Positions 16,566-25,572 of a DNA stretch of 48,210 nucleotides are shown one piece after another (position 1 is the stretch's first letter; each line of letters begins with the position of its first letter). Where the stretch lies: positions 1 through 48,210 of the forward strand of contig CAZRIE010000017.1 in the NCBI GenBank assembly GCA_964600075.1, in the 5' to 3' direction. This DNA comes from CAZRIE01 sp964600075. GTDB taxonomy: Bacteria > Bacteroidota > Bacteroidia > Flavobacteriales > Flavobacteriaceae. The notes beneath the pieces are model-generated. The model saw only the letters and a list, made by a program, of their open reading frames with translations. It had not been told where the DNA came from and did no database searches. A program made the translations under genes and the position numbers.

Positions 16566-17285
16566 TCAATTCCATAATTGCGGTACCACTGCCATACTTG
16601 CCAGATATATGGTAGTTCCAGAGGCTTCTGCTAGTTTTTTTGCGCAAATCTCCATAGTTGCGCCGGTAGTTATCACATCATCGACCAAGAGAACATTCTT
16701 GTTTTTTAAGTAATCGATATCGGACAAGGTATAAAGTGCCTTGCCGCTTTGCCATCTGCCTATACGGCCTTTTTTGGTCTGTGTCTTTGTATTGGCTGTC
16801 TTGATGAGTAGATGTTCGGCATATTTTGCATCGATATGACTGGCCAACCTTTTTGCGAATGCAGCTACCTGATTATAACCTCTATGCCTTAGTTTTTTAC
16901 GATGCAAAGGTACCGGAATGACAACATCTATGGTTTTGTAGAGCTCACCATTTTCTTTTAAGGTCTGGCCGTACCATTCTCCTAGAAAAGTACCGATTTG
17001 TTCTTGGTTTCTATACTTGAGATGATGTATCAATTGCTGAACAATACTGTTTCCAGAAAAAAAGAGGAAGGAACTTGTTTTTTTTATGTTAATTCTACCA
17101 TAAAATATACGGTCTACCGGGTTTTCTTCGTTAAAAGTATATTCGGTGAGCGACAAATCGTTTCGACAAACAGTACAGATGAGATGCTCTCCCCTGATTA
17201 AATGAGCGTTACAGCCAAAACAGACCTCTGGCACTAAGACCGTATTGATATCATTTAGTATATTTGTTAAATTTTTGCCCAACAA
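16566..17285 (-). CDS. comF: ComF family phosphoribosyltransferase-like protein
   Basis: A 239-residue protein: zinc-finger-like Cys pairs CFGC and CTVC (residues about 20-40), conserved VIPVPLHRKKLRHRGYNQ, and the PRPP-binding loop VLLVDDVITTGAT. ComF homologues act in natural competence (handling of incoming single-stranded DNA) in several bacteria. No ATG exists before the Cys pairs: the frame is closed upstream by a TAG at 17307-17309 and the likely start is TTG at 17285 or 17282. The start region lies back-to-back with the 17331 gene. Confidence 0.88.
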   Translation of the reverse strand: MLGKNLTNILNDINTVLVPEVCFGCNAHLIRGEHLICTVCRNDLSLTEYTFNEENPVDRIFYGRINIKKTSSFLFFSGNSIVQQLIHHLKYRNQEQIGTFLGEWYGQTLKENGELYKTIDVVIPVPLHRKKLRHRGYNQVAAFAKRLASHIDAKYAEHLLIKTANTKTQTKKGRIGRWQSGKALYTLSDIDYLKNKNVLLVDDVITTGATMEICAKKLAEASGTTIYLASMAVVPQLWN

Positions 17286-17301
17286 AATCTCAAGTCTTAG
17301 C

Positions 17302-17331
17302 CAAACCTACTATTAAGCCCACTCGTTCCAA
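17302..17331 (-). promoter_or_regulatory. probable promoter of comF
   Basis: Read on the minus strand: TTG at 17331-17329, 19-nt spacer, TAGGTTTG at 17309-17302, matching the Bacteroidota consensus. The predicted start near 17298 leaves only about 12 nt before the TTG start codon, and the -33 element overlaps the ATG of the divergent gene. Confidence 0.45.
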
Positions 17332-18227
17332 TGGACGGTCAAGATACTAAATTCAATTATAAAATAATCGTTGCAGCCATGGTCGCTGTAATAATGGGCA
17401 TACTCATCGCCTTTTACTATAGTTATGCCCAGTCTAGAAGCGAAATTACTTTCTTGGAACAAGAGAAAGAATTGCTTGTCAAAGACCTTACTTTGATGAA
17501 AACCAACGTAGACCGACTTTCAGCTCTTAACGAGGTCAACGAAATCGAACTTGAAAGTTCAAAATATCGTGTACAGGAATTAATCGATTCTGTCGGACGA
17601 TTGAATTTTACGGTAGAAAAACTTCGTGAATACAAGACAGAGCTCCGTAGGCTTGAAGCGAAGAACGACAGCCTTAAGCTCAAGAACAATTTCTTGAGGT
17701 ACAATAATATGTTGCTGACTGATAAGTACAAAAAGGCCAAGAAAGAGGTAGAACAACTAAGGGGCAAGAGCCTTACTTTAGCAGAAGCTGAGGCCCTACA
17801 ACGACAAAAAATAAACGAGCTTAACAAAGAGCTCAAATTGAAAAACTATCTAAGTTTACAGAATACAGAAGTTAGCGGATTTCGCTTGCGCAGCGGCAAA
17901 CCCATTATAACGAACAAAGCTTCGATTATCGAAAAACTCCGCGGTTGTGTGACGGTGGTTGCCGATATCAACGAAATGAATACGCAAAAGGTTATTTATT
18001 ACCAATTTTTAGGTCCGAACATGCAGGTTGTCGAAGACAACGCCAACACGATTTCCGTAAATGGCAATGTGTATAGTAAACGTTTAGAGTTCCTCTTTAC
18101 CGGAGAAGACACTCAAGTGTGTAACTTTATTACGCTACCCCAAGGTTCGCTCGAAGAAGGCACCTATCGACTCAATATTTTTGAAAACGAAAGACTCTTG
18201 TCTTACTCAGAATTTGAGCTGAAATAA
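17331..18227 (+). CDS. membrane-anchored coiled-coil protein, function unknown
   Basis: 298 residues: a short cytosolic N-terminus, one transmembrane helix (about 11-32), a long coiled coil rich in Glu/Leu/Lys (about 38-175), and a C-terminal globular part (about 180-298) with beta-strand pattern and two Cys. Orientation with the coil in the periplasm seems likely. Homologues of this layout occur in flavobacteria, sometimes named chromosome-segregation proteins only because of the coiled coil; I see no SMC motif. It precedes glyS by 48 nt, but glyS appears to have its own -7 element. Confidence 0.7.
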   Translation: MDGQDTKFNYKIIVAAMVAVIMGILIAFYYSYAQSRSEITFLEQEKELLVKDLTLMKTNVDRLSALNEVNEIELESSKYRVQELIDSVGRLNFTVEKLREYKTELRRLEAKNDSLKLKNNFLRYNNMLLTDKYKKAKKEVEQLRGKSLTLAEAEALQRQKINELNKELKLKNYLSLQNTEVSGFRLRSGKPIITNKASIIEKLRGCVTVVADINEMNTQKVIYYQFLGPNMQVVEDNANTISVNGNVYSKRLEFLFTGEDTQVCNFITLPQGSLEEGTYRLNIFENERLLSYSEFELK

Positions 18228-18263
18228 TTACCCGAGTTATTTTAAAACGGTCTCCGAATATTC

Positions 18264-18271
18264 TATTTTTG
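18264..18271 (+). promoter_or_regulatory. -7 element directly before glyS
   Basis: TATTTTTG matches TAnnTTTG; the -33 side (TTTT at 18240-18243) is weak. The predicted start would fall at or next to the ATG at 18276, implying a leaderless or nearly leaderless glyS transcript. Confidence 0.35.
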
Positions 18272-18275
18272 CCGT

Positions 18276-19823
18276 ATGGCAAAACAAGAAGACGATTTTA
18301 AGAAGGTAATTTCCCATGCGAAGGAATACGGTTATGTATTTCAATCAAGTGAAATTTACGACGGATTGAGTGCCGTTTACGACTACGCACAAAATGGTGC
18401 CGAACTCAAAAAAAATATAAGGGAATATTGGTGGAAGGCCATGGTACAACTCAACGATAATATTGTTGGTATCGATGCGGCCATTCTTATGCATCCCACC
18501 ACTTGGAAGGCTTCAGGCCATGTAGACGCCTTCAACGACCCGCTGATCGATAATAAAGATTCTAAAAAAAGATACCGTGCCGATGTGCTGGTCGAAGACC
18601 ATGTTGCCAAAATCGAAAATAAGATTGAAAAAGAGGTGGCCAAAGCTGCCAAGCGTTTTGGCGACAAGTTCGATAAAGAACAATTCCTAGCCACAAATCC
18701 TCGTGTCGTCGACTATCAAGAGCAGGCGACATCGATTTTGAAAAGACTAGGTAGGTCTTTGGAGAAGGAAGATTTGGCCGATGTAAAAAAACTTATCGAA
18801 GAGTTGGACATTGCTTGCCCCATGTCGGGATCCAGGAATTGGACGGATGTCAAACAGTTCAACCTTATGTTCGGAACAAAGCTGGGTGCCTCGGCGGAAA
18901 GCGCCATGGACCTTTATCTTCGACCCGAGACGGCCCAAGGTATTTTTGTAAACTTTCTGAACGTTCAGAAAACGGGACGTATGAAAATTCCATTCGGAAT
19001 TGCCCAAACCGGAAAAGCTTTTCGCAACGAGATCGTTGCCCGTCAGTTTATTTTCCGCATGCGGGAATTCGAACAGATGGAAATGCAGTATTTCATAAAA
19101 CCGGGTACCCAAAAAGGATGGTACGAAAAGTGGAAGGAAACACGAATGAAATGGCATCTTTCCCTTGGATTGGGAGAAGAGAACTATCGTTTTCATGACC
19201 ATGAAAAATTGGCACATTACGCCGATGCCGCCTCAGATATCGAATTCCGTTTTCCTTTCGGATTCAAAGAACTGGAAGGAATACATTCCCGTACCGATTT
19301 TGATTTGGGGAGCCACGAGAAATTTTCGGGCAAGAAACTACAATATTTTGACTCCGAAACGCGGGAAAGCTACGTGCCCTATGTTCTGGAAACTTCCATC
19401 GGTCTTGATCGGATGTTTTTGGCTGTATTCTCCAATTCACTGCAAGAGGAGGAATTGGAGAATGGAACTTTTCGAACAGTACTCAAATTACCAGCTGTAC
19501 TGGCCCCGACAAAAGCTGCAGTATTTCCCTTGATTAAAAGAGATGGTCTTCCAGAAATCGCTAAAGAAATTATCGATGACCTTAAATGGGATTTTAACGT
19601 GCTTTATGATGAGAAAGATGCCGTAGGCCGTCGTTACCGACGACAAGATGCCAATGGTACGCCTTTTTGTATTACAGTAGATCATCAGACGTTAGAAGAT
19701 AAGACCGTTACCATTCGCCATCGTGATACTATGAAACAGCAACGAGTTGCTATATCTGAGTTAAAGGGTATTATTCACGAAGCAGTGGATATGAAGTCTT
19801 GGTTGCAAAAAATGGAGGGCTAA
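18276..19823 (+). CDS. glyS: glycyl-tRNA synthetase (single-chain, class II)
   Basis: Attaches glycine to tRNA-Gly. 515 residues, the alpha2 type found in Bacteroidota and eukaryotes, not the alpha2-beta2 type. Class II motif 2 is in QTGKAFRNEI with MREFEQMEMQYF; motif 3 is in YVLETSIGLDRMFLAVF; the PRPETAQGIFVNF segment is also diagnostic. The C-terminal anticodon-binding domain (FPLIKRDGLPEIAKEI onwards) is complete. The stop lies 1 nt before the convergent stop of the TonB receptor gene. Confidence 0.97.
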   Translation: MAKQEDDFKKVISHAKEYGYVFQSSEIYDGLSAVYDYAQNGAELKKNIREYWWKAMVQLNDNIVGIDAAILMHPTTWKASGHVDAFNDPLIDNKDSKKRYRADVLVEDHVAKIENKIEKEVAKAAKRFGDKFDKEQFLATNPRVVDYQEQATSILKRLGRSLEKEDLADVKKLIEELDIACPMSGSRNWTDVKQFNLMFGTKLGASAESAMDLYLRPETAQGIFVNFLNVQKTGRMKIPFGIAQTGKAFRNEIVARQFIFRMREFEQMEMQYFIKPGTQKGWYEKWKETRMKWHLSLGLGEENYRFHDHEKLAHYADAASDIEFRFPFGFKELEGIHSRTDFDLGSHEKFSGKKLQYFDSETRESYVPYVLETSIGLDRMFLAVFSNSLQEEELENGTFRTVLKLPAVLAPTKAAVFPLIKRDGLPEIAKEIIDDLKWDFNVLYDEKDAVGRRYRRQDANGTPFCITVDHQTLEDKTVTIRHRDTMKQQRVAISELKGIIHEAVDMKSWLQKMEG

Positions 19824-19824
19824 A

Positions 19825-21900
19825 CTAAAATTTGTAGCCCAATCTTAAACTCCCATAAAAATTCCTTGCATCTCCGGGGTAATAATAGCGAGGTTCATTG
19901 CCGCCAAACCCTGAAGTATTGATCAATACCGATTGCGCATAGACCTTGTCAAAAATATTATTGATTCCAAAGTCGGCACCGATTGTAAAATGCGCTGAAA
20001 GTTTTTTGAGATACCCCATTCGGGTATTAAATACAGTAAAGGGTTCGCTGTAGAGATCTGCCGCATTCGTCAAGGGAATCTCACTTACATGTTGGAGAGT
20101 TGTATTCCAATAGAAGTTTTCAAAAAGACGCATTTGAATTCCTGAAGTACTTCTATGTTTAGGAACTCCTGTGAGCGGGTTTCCTGAGAAGTCATCTCCT
20201 TCATCAATGAACTCTGTAAAACTATGGTCTGTAAGGGTATAGTTCACAAAAGGCGCTAATTGAATATTCTTTGAAATATGCCAATTATAGCTCAACCCTA
20301 TTTCGAGTCCACGATGGCGGGTCTTGCCGGCATTCTTACCCACGAGCCTGTCTTCACTAACGCGTTCAGCCACCAAAAGATTTTTGATGTTCATTTGATA
20401 GATTGATACATTCATTTGAAAGCGTCTTTCATCTAAATAAAGATTGTAGCCCAATTCGTAGTTCACACCTGTTTCTTGGGCGATATCTGGGTTGATAACT
20501 CCCTCTGGTGTCAAGGTTTCTTCCAAGGTAGGGTTAGAAAAGCCACGGCTGATATTTGCAAAGAGCTCATATTTTTCAGAGAAGATATACTCGAGATTTA
20601 AACTGGGCAATACGATGGTTTTGAAGTCTCTCTTGGCGCTTTTATTTTCCGCCCCTGTGTTGAACAGATCACGGTAATCATATTGGGTCTTGTTGAGGTT
20701 AAGTCCTAATTGTGCCGAAAACCTTTCTGAAAAGGGCATCAATAAGGTTCCGAAGGCGTTCCATTGGCTTCTAAATTCTTTATTGCGTGCAAATTGTTCC
20801 CCTTTTAGGCTACCGTTGCCGTTATTCTCCTCCCAGAGATTTTGAAATTCATCCCAATCGTATTCATCCTTGAGAAGTTCCATTCCAAAGGAATAATTGG
20901 CAACATTTTCCAATAAGTCAAAATTCCCTGAAAAACGTGTACGAAATCCGTAGCCTTTTGTGATTTCGTCCAATATTCCAAAAGGCCGCGCTTCATCCTT
21001 ATCCAAATAGTTGTAAAAAATACTTGTAGAATTTTCCAATTTGTCATTGAATCGGTGCGAATAATTGAGCCCGACCAAGGTGTACTTATTGGCCTCAAAA
21101 CCTTGGGAGACACGCCATGTAAAGGTGGCCTGCTGTGGGTCTTCGGCAAAGGCCGTCGCCCCTAATGAACTTGGAATTTGAGCTGTGTAATCAATATGAT
21201 TAATTAGGAGTGATATTTTGTTCTTTCCATTGATTTGATAAGAAGTATTCAGTAGAAGGCCATCACGCTCAAAATTACTGTTCTGACGATAGCCATCGGT
21301 TTCCAAATGGCCATATTGTAAACCCAGTCTGAGCTTGCCATCAAAATGATTGAACGAGAGGTTGTTTTTTAAGAGTCCGAATGAGCCAACCGTGAAATTA
21401 TTTGAAAAGTTTGTGGACCGACCTATAGCTTCTTTTGGATTCAAAATAATCGCTCCACCTAAATTAGCCCCAAAGGCCGTTCCCTTGGGTCCTTTGATAA
21501 CTTCGATTTGACTCAAATTCTCCAAATCATAAGCTTCAATAGTTGAGAATCCAGAACCGTCGGTAACCGGAATATCGTCATAATACATTCGTAATTTATC
21601 GGTACCGAACAACGTTCTAGCCCCGATGCCACGTATGGTTATACGATTCGTGTTCAGTGCTCCTGAAAAGACATACACCCCCGGAATTTGATTCATCGCA
21701 TTGACCATCGAAACTGGGCTATAATTCTGAAAGACCTTGGCGGAAATAACTTCGGAGGGAATAATTCCCGTCGCATTCTTTTTCTTTAGGGCATCTAAGA
21801 GAATAACCTCGTCTAATTGGGTAATGCTATCGTTGTCAATGGGGTCTTGTGCTTGGGTCAGTAAAGCACAAAAAAGGAAAAACAAAAGAAATGACCTCAT
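19825..21900 (-). CDS. TonB-dependent receptor, FecA-like
   Basis: Start at ATG 21900 (a GTG at 21918 is also in frame) gives 691 residues with signal peptide MRSFLLFFLFCALLTQAQ. There is no carboxypeptidase-regulatory-like domain; the plug begins around residue 35 (AMNQIPGVYVFSGA, ITIRGIGARTLFGTDK, QIEVIKGPKGTAFGANLGG) and a 22-strand-type barrel ends in LRLGYKF. The size and plug resemble receptors for iron chelates or corrinoids such as FecA, so iron uptake is likely but not proven. No siderophore genes or sigma/anti-sigma pair are adjacent. Confidence 0.9.
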   Translation of the reverse strand: MRSFLLFFLFCALLTQAQDPIDNDSITQLDEVILLDALKKKNATGIIPSEVISAKVFQNYSPVSMVNAMNQIPGVYVFSGALNTNRITIRGIGARTLFGTDKLRMYYDDIPVTDGSGFSTIEAYDLENLSQIEVIKGPKGTAFGANLGGAIILNPKEAIGRSTNFSNNFTVGSFGLLKNNLSFNHFDGKLRLGLQYGHLETDGYRQNSNFERDGLLLNTSYQINGKNKISLLINHIDYTAQIPSSLGATAFAEDPQQATFTWRVSQGFEANKYTLVGLNYSHRFNDKLENSTSIFYNYLDKDEARPFGILDEITKGYGFRTRFSGNFDLLENVANYSFGMELLKDEYDWDEFQNLWEENNGNGSLKGEQFARNKEFRSQWNAFGTLLMPFSERFSAQLGLNLNKTQYDYRDLFNTGAENKSAKRDFKTIVLPSLNLEYIFSEKYELFANISRGFSNPTLEETLTPEGVINPDIAQETGVNYELGYNLYLDERRFQMNVSIYQMNIKNLLVAERVSEDRLVGKNAGKTRHRGLEIGLSYNWHISKNIQLAPFVNYTLTDHSFTEFIDEGDDFSGNPLTGVPKHRSTSGIQMRLFENFYWNTTLQHVSEIPLTNAADLYSEPFTVFNTRMGYLKKLSAHFTIGADFGINNIFDKVYAQSVLINTSGFGGNEPRYYYPGDARNFYGSLRLGYKF

Positions 21901-21917
21901 GCATTTTTGATTAAGCA

Positions 21918-21925
21918 CAAAAATA
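21918..21925 (-). promoter_or_regulatory. possible -7 element of the FecA-like receptor gene
   Basis: Minus strand TATTTTTG, about 18 nt before the ATG at 21900. No clear -33 box. No Fur-like inverted repeat was recognised by eye. Confidence 0.3.
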
Positions 21926-22542
21926 GAACTTAAAAACGAAACCCGTGCGATAAACCTGCCCTGCTCACCAAGGTATTTTGAAATTCTTGTGGATATATTT
22001 CGAACTAGACCGACCGAGATTTCAAAGACTACTGTTTTGCCAAAAGCCGACCATTTTCTACCTAGCCCCAGACCGTTTACGGCACTGTCGTAATCGTAAC
22101 CCCTAATACCCAGATTATTTTAATTATTGGTTTCCTTCTTATAGTGGGGTCCCAAAGCTTTGGCGAACATCCTTTCTTTTGGGCCTGTAACCAAAATAGG
22201 CCTAAAGGTTCGGGGGAGGTGCCAAACTTTCCCGACGACCAGGGGCATCCCCATTGAAATAGGCGTTCAGCCGGTACTCGTATCACAAGCAATAATATTC
22301 ATACAAGCCTTACAAGGCCGTAGTTGCTAAAACTGATTCATATTGAACAGGAGTTCATGGTTATTAAATGAACGTTGGCAAGGGACTTCTGCATTCATGA
22401 GAAATCTTCCCGTTAGGAATAGAAAAAATACGGTCCTATTTTTTTATATGAAATTGTTTTACCGTTCAAATGGAGTCAATTTGTGTTCCAAATTTTTCCG
22501 GAGCTTAAAACATTGCTTATTTTCGGGTAAAATCTGAACCTT
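21926..22542. other. 617-bp intergenic region with a locally GC-richer patch
   Basis: No confirmed gene. The patch at about 22120-22290 is GC-richer than its surroundings and is open in several frames at once; the best of these small ORFs is listed separately. The promoter of exonuclease III should lie at the right end; no good consensus was found, only TATTTTCG near 22516. Confidence 0.5.
22120..22254 (-). CDS. possible 44-residue basic peptide, unconfirmed
   Basis: ATG 22254 to TAA 22120-22122. The translation begins MGMPLVVGKVWHLPR, continues with PILVTGPKERMFAKALG and ends PHYKKETNN. It is basic and has a protein-like composition, but overlapping frames on both strands are also open (one of 71 codons, 22077-22292), so coding status is uncertain. 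I vaguely recall similar short sequences in flavobacterial annotation but cannot name a family. It may instead be part of a non-coding repeat. Confidence 0.25.
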   Translation of the reverse strand: MGMPLVVGKVWHLPRTFRPILVTGPKERMFAKALGPHYKKETNN

Positions 22543-23307
22543 ATGAAAATAGTGTCCTATAACGTAAACGGTATTCGTGCAGCTTTAAAAAAAGGCTTTA
22601 TCGCATGGTTGCAATCTGTGAATCCCGATGTAATCTGCTTGCAAGAAATCAAAGCTCAAGAAGACCAACTTGATCTATCGGTATTTGCGGAAGCTGGATA
22701 CCCGTATAATTACTGGTATAGTGCACAGAAGAAAGGCTATAGCGGAGTGGCTATTCTCTCAAAAACCAAACCCGACCATGTCGAATTTGGTACTGGCATT
22801 GAAACCATGGATTTTGAAGGAAGAAATCTAAGAGCAGATTTTGGAGATGTTTCAATCATGAGTATGTACTTGCCTTCAGGCACTAATTCAGCTCGCTTGG
22901 ATTTTAAGTTGAACTATATGGCGGAAATTCAAGAATATTTTAATGATTTAAAAAAAGAGAAACCAAATCTCGTCGTATTAGGAGACTATAATATTTGTCA
23001 CGAAGCTATAGACATTCACAACCCTGTGGGACTTAAAAATGTATCAGGATTTTTACCCGCAGAGCGGGAATGGATTGGCAATTTACAGAAAAGTGGTTTC
23101 ATTGACAGCTTCCGCCATTTTAACGCAGCACCTGATAATTACACTTGGTGGAGTTACCGCGCAAATGCCCGTAATAATAACAAAGGCTGGCGCCTAGATT
23201 ATGGAATGGTAGCGGATTCTTTGAAAAGTCGATTAAAACGTTCGGTGATTTTATCAGAGGCAAAGCATAGTGATCACTGTCCGATTTTGGTTGAAATCGA
23301 TCACTAA
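22543..23307 (+). CDS. xth: exodeoxyribonuclease III
   Basis: AP endonuclease / 3'-exonuclease of base-excision repair. 254 residues with the EEP motifs intact: SYNVNGIRAALKKGF, CLQEIKAQ (metal Glu), GDYNICH (Asp/Asn), WWSYR, GWRLDYGM and the final SDHCPILVEI. No signal peptide, so it is cytosolic, unlike the truncated secreted EEP relic at 10086-10475. It ends in a strong bidirectional terminator. Confidence 0.95.
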   Translation: MKIVSYNVNGIRAALKKGFIAWLQSVNPDVICLQEIKAQEDQLDLSVFAEAGYPYNYWYSAQKKGYSGVAILSKTKPDHVEFGTGIETMDFEGRNLRADFGDVSIMSMYLPSGTNSARLDFKLNYMAEIQEYFNDLKKEKPNLVVLGDYNICHEAIDIHNPVGLKNVSGFLPAEREWIGNLQKSGFIDSFRHFNAAPDNYTWWSYRANARNNNKGWRLDYGMVADSLKSRLKRSVILSEAKHSDHCPILVEIDH

Positions 23308-23318
23308 GAAAAAATTGG

Positions 23319-23376
23319 CCTTGTAAAGCAAAAAAACCACAATCAAATTTGATTGTGGTTTTTTTGCTTTACAAGG
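23319..23376. terminator. bidirectional terminator, 58-bp perfect palindrome
   Basis: The two 29-nt arms (23319-23347 and 23348-23376) are exactly complementary with no spacer. Each contains a run of seven A or T next to CCACAATC/GATTGTGG, so a U-tract forms in both directions. It starts 11 nt after the xth stop and ends 1 nt before the stop codon of the convergent lipoprotein gene, so it serves both genes. Confidence 0.9.
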
Positions 23377-23377
23377 A

Positions 23378-24100
23378 TTAGTTAAAATTCATCCGTCCTG
23401 TGCCCACATTTCCAGTATAATAGTAATCCCATCCTGTTGAGGTATTATTATCCAACCAAGTTTCTGGGTTTGAAAGAACGCGGGAGTTGCCTGTGGCACT
23501 TGAGAACTGCTTGTATGCCCATACACGTATGTCAAAATATTTTACGTGCCAGCCATCGGTGCCTCGGAGTGCTACTTGAGCACTTTCTGCCTCTAGCCAG
23601 TTTATCGAGGAGGCATGAGCCCCAAAATAATAAAAATCCCATGAGCCGTTTTCACGGTCATCACCCTCATTGTTCAATCTCGCCCAAGGTAAATTCTTAC
23701 TTCCTTTGTCGGTCATAAAATTAAATCTTGCCCAAACACTTCCATCCGTTTGACTGTGCGCGTAGTTGCTCGTTTTTGTCCATACCTCGAAATAGAAATA
23801 AGACGCGGTTCTGTTGGTGTGTCCGGTCTCCTTTATAAATTTAGAGACTGCGGTTTGGAATAGTGCTTGTGCTTCTTCCTTGCTCAAAGAGGCATCGTAC
23901 CGTTTATGAATTAAGGGAGACAAAACCTCTGAGGTCGCATCGATCTCCGAATCGTTATTGCCCGTTTTACTATAAAAGCCCTCTCCTTTGCTTTCTTCTT
24001 TGGGCAGGTCTATTTCAGTTTCCGTTTTTTCACACGAAATGGCAAAAAAAGTGCAAACCAATAAAAATGCAGTGGTTCTAAAAATGTTTGTATTTTTCAT
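23378..24100 (-). CDS. exported lipoprotein with PLAT-like domain, function unknown
   Basis: Start at ATG 24100 gives 240 residues with signal MKNTNIFRTTAFLLVCTFF and lipobox AISC. After a linker and a helical segment (LSKEEAQALFQTAVSKFIKE), the C-terminal about 130 residues resemble a PLAT/LH2 beta-sandwich: YFYFEVWTKTSNYAHSQTDG, VWARFNFMTDKG, WDFYYFGA, VALRGTDGWHVKYFDIRVW. PLAT domains bind lipid or protein surfaces. The resemblance is by eye only. Monocistronic; ends in the shared terminator. Confidence 0.6.
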   Translation of the reverse strand: MKNTNIFRTTAFLLVCTFFAISCEKTETEIDLPKEESKGEGFYSKTGNNDSEIDATSEVLSPLIHKRYDASLSKEEAQALFQTAVSKFIKETGHTNRTASYFYFEVWTKTSNYAHSQTDGSVWARFNFMTDKGSKNLPWARLNNEGDDRENGSWDFYYFGAHASSINWLEAESAQVALRGTDGWHVKYFDIRVWAYKQFSSATGNSRVLSNPETWLDNNTSTGWDYYYTGNVGTGRMNFN

Positions 24101-24334
24101 CTTTTTAAGATTTAAGTTTATAAATTGATTTTCATGTGACCGGTACATTGAACAATCCGCTAGCAAGCATCCTAATTACCTGATTAAATATCACACAACA
24201 AATGTCTATATCTGCTTACAAATTTGAAAGTGGTTTTGTGTATATGGTCAGTTTATACGTATTGGTGGTAATCCGTCGCATAAAACAAATTTAGTGACCT
24301 CATATAGCCAGAAATGACTACTCGGATCTAAAAA

Positions 24335-24430
24335 TCAAGAAGAATTGTATCTGTTGTCTTGGTCTAGGTTCACATTATAAATCCCTATCCCGGAACCATC
24401 ATTCTTGAAGTCCGCAATCTTAATCTGTCC
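24335..24430 (-). pseudogene. short C-terminal coding relic, unidentified
   Basis: About 31 codons of plausible coding sequence, QIKIADFKNDGSGIGIYN then VNLDQDNRYNSS and a TGA, closed upstream by a TAA at 24440-24442. It has no start codon. It looks like the tail of an exported beta-rich protein; the surrounding 24101-24523 contains no other recognisable gene. Confidence 0.25.
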
Positions 24431-24523
24431 GAGACATCGTTAAATTAAAATGGATAATCGCGAATCTTTAAACCGTGGATTTCCTTAAATTTGGCCTTTT
24501 CAAAGAACATACCCCAAAAGCCT

Positions 24524-25564
24524 ATGAATTACAGCAACCTACCTCACACCGATATTGAAGTCAGCAAAATTTGTCTGGGCACCATGACCTGGGGTAAGCA
24601 GAATACTGAGGCCGAAGGTCATGAACAGATGGACTATGCCGTAGATAAAGGCATTAATTTTTTCGATACGGCCGAATTATACCCAATTCCTGCACACCAT
24701 GATCGTCTTTCCGAAACGGAAAAAATTATCGGTACATGGTTCAAGAAAAACAACAACCGCGACAAGATCGTTCTCGGTACTAAAATCGCAGGAAAGGCAG
24801 AGTTTACGAAGTTTATTCGTGCTACAGGCTTTACGCCAGAGTCAATTCGCAGTGCTGTTGACGGCAGCCTTGAACGCTTACAGACCGATTATATTGACCT
24901 TTATCAGTTGCACTGGCCCGAAAGAACCACAAACTATTTTGGAAAAAGAGGCTATGAGCATGACGTTTCCAATCACTGGCAAGACAACATTCACCAAATT
25001 CTAGAAACGCTACGCGATTTAATTCGGGAAGGCAAGATTAGACATGTGGGCATTTCTAACGAAACCCCCTGGGGCGCCATGCGGTTTTTAATGGAAAGTA
25101 AAGTGCATGCCAGTTTGCCACGCACGATTACGATTCAAAATCCGTATAACCTATTGAACCGATTGTTCGAGGTAGGTCTTTCAGAAATCTCGATTCGTGA
25201 AAAAGTGGGACTATTAGCCTATTCTCCTTTGGGCTTCGGTGCCTTAAGCGGTAAATATTTAGGCGGAATGCGACCTGCGACATCTCGAATCACGTTATTT
25301 CCTAACTACAATCGCTACACTAGCGAGCAAGCTATAAAGGCTACGGAAAAGTATCATAAACTAGCCCAAGACCATGACTTGTCAATGGCCCAGATGGCAT
25401 TGGCTTTTGTTAATACAAGACCTTTCGTGACAAGCAACATCATTGGTGCTACCTCGATGAAACAGCTGCAAGAAAATATCGCGAGTATCGATGTGAAATT
25501 GAGCGATGAAGTGCTACAGGGTATTGAAGAAATTCATAATGAAATTCCAAATCCATCACCTTGA
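24524..25564 (+). CDS. aldo/keto reductase, Tas-like
   Basis: NADPH-dependent oxidoreductase of the AKR superfamily, 346 residues from ATG 24524 (an in-frame TTG at 24491 is less likely). The catalytic tetrad is visible: Asp and Tyr in FFDTAELYP, Lys in LGTKIAG, His in LYQLHWP. The signature GKIRHVGISNETPWG and C-terminal ATSMKQLQENI coenzyme region match E. coli Tas. The physiological substrate is not known. A tiny membrane-peptide ORF follows 8 nt downstream. Confidence 0.9.
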   Translation: MNYSNLPHTDIEVSKICLGTMTWGKQNTEAEGHEQMDYAVDKGINFFDTAELYPIPAHHDRLSETEKIIGTWFKKNNNRDKIVLGTKIAGKAEFTKFIRATGFTPESIRSAVDGSLERLQTDYIDLYQLHWPERTTNYFGKRGYEHDVSNHWQDNIHQILETLRDLIREGKIRHVGISNETPWGAMRFLMESKVHASLPRTITIQNPYNLLNRLFEVGLSEISIREKVGLLAYSPLGFGALSGKYLGGMRPATSRITLFPNYNRYTSEQAIKATEKYHKLAQDHDLSMAQMALAFVNTRPFVTSNIIGATSMKQLQENIASIDVKLSDEVLQGIEEIHNEIPNPSP

Positions 25565-25572
25565 TATTTGAA

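Noticed and set aside
22077..22292. 71-codon minus-strand ORF as a gene
   Set aside because: It has a Trp/Pro/Cys-rich, unconvincing composition and competes with a better 44-codon frame in the same DNA; neither could be confirmed.
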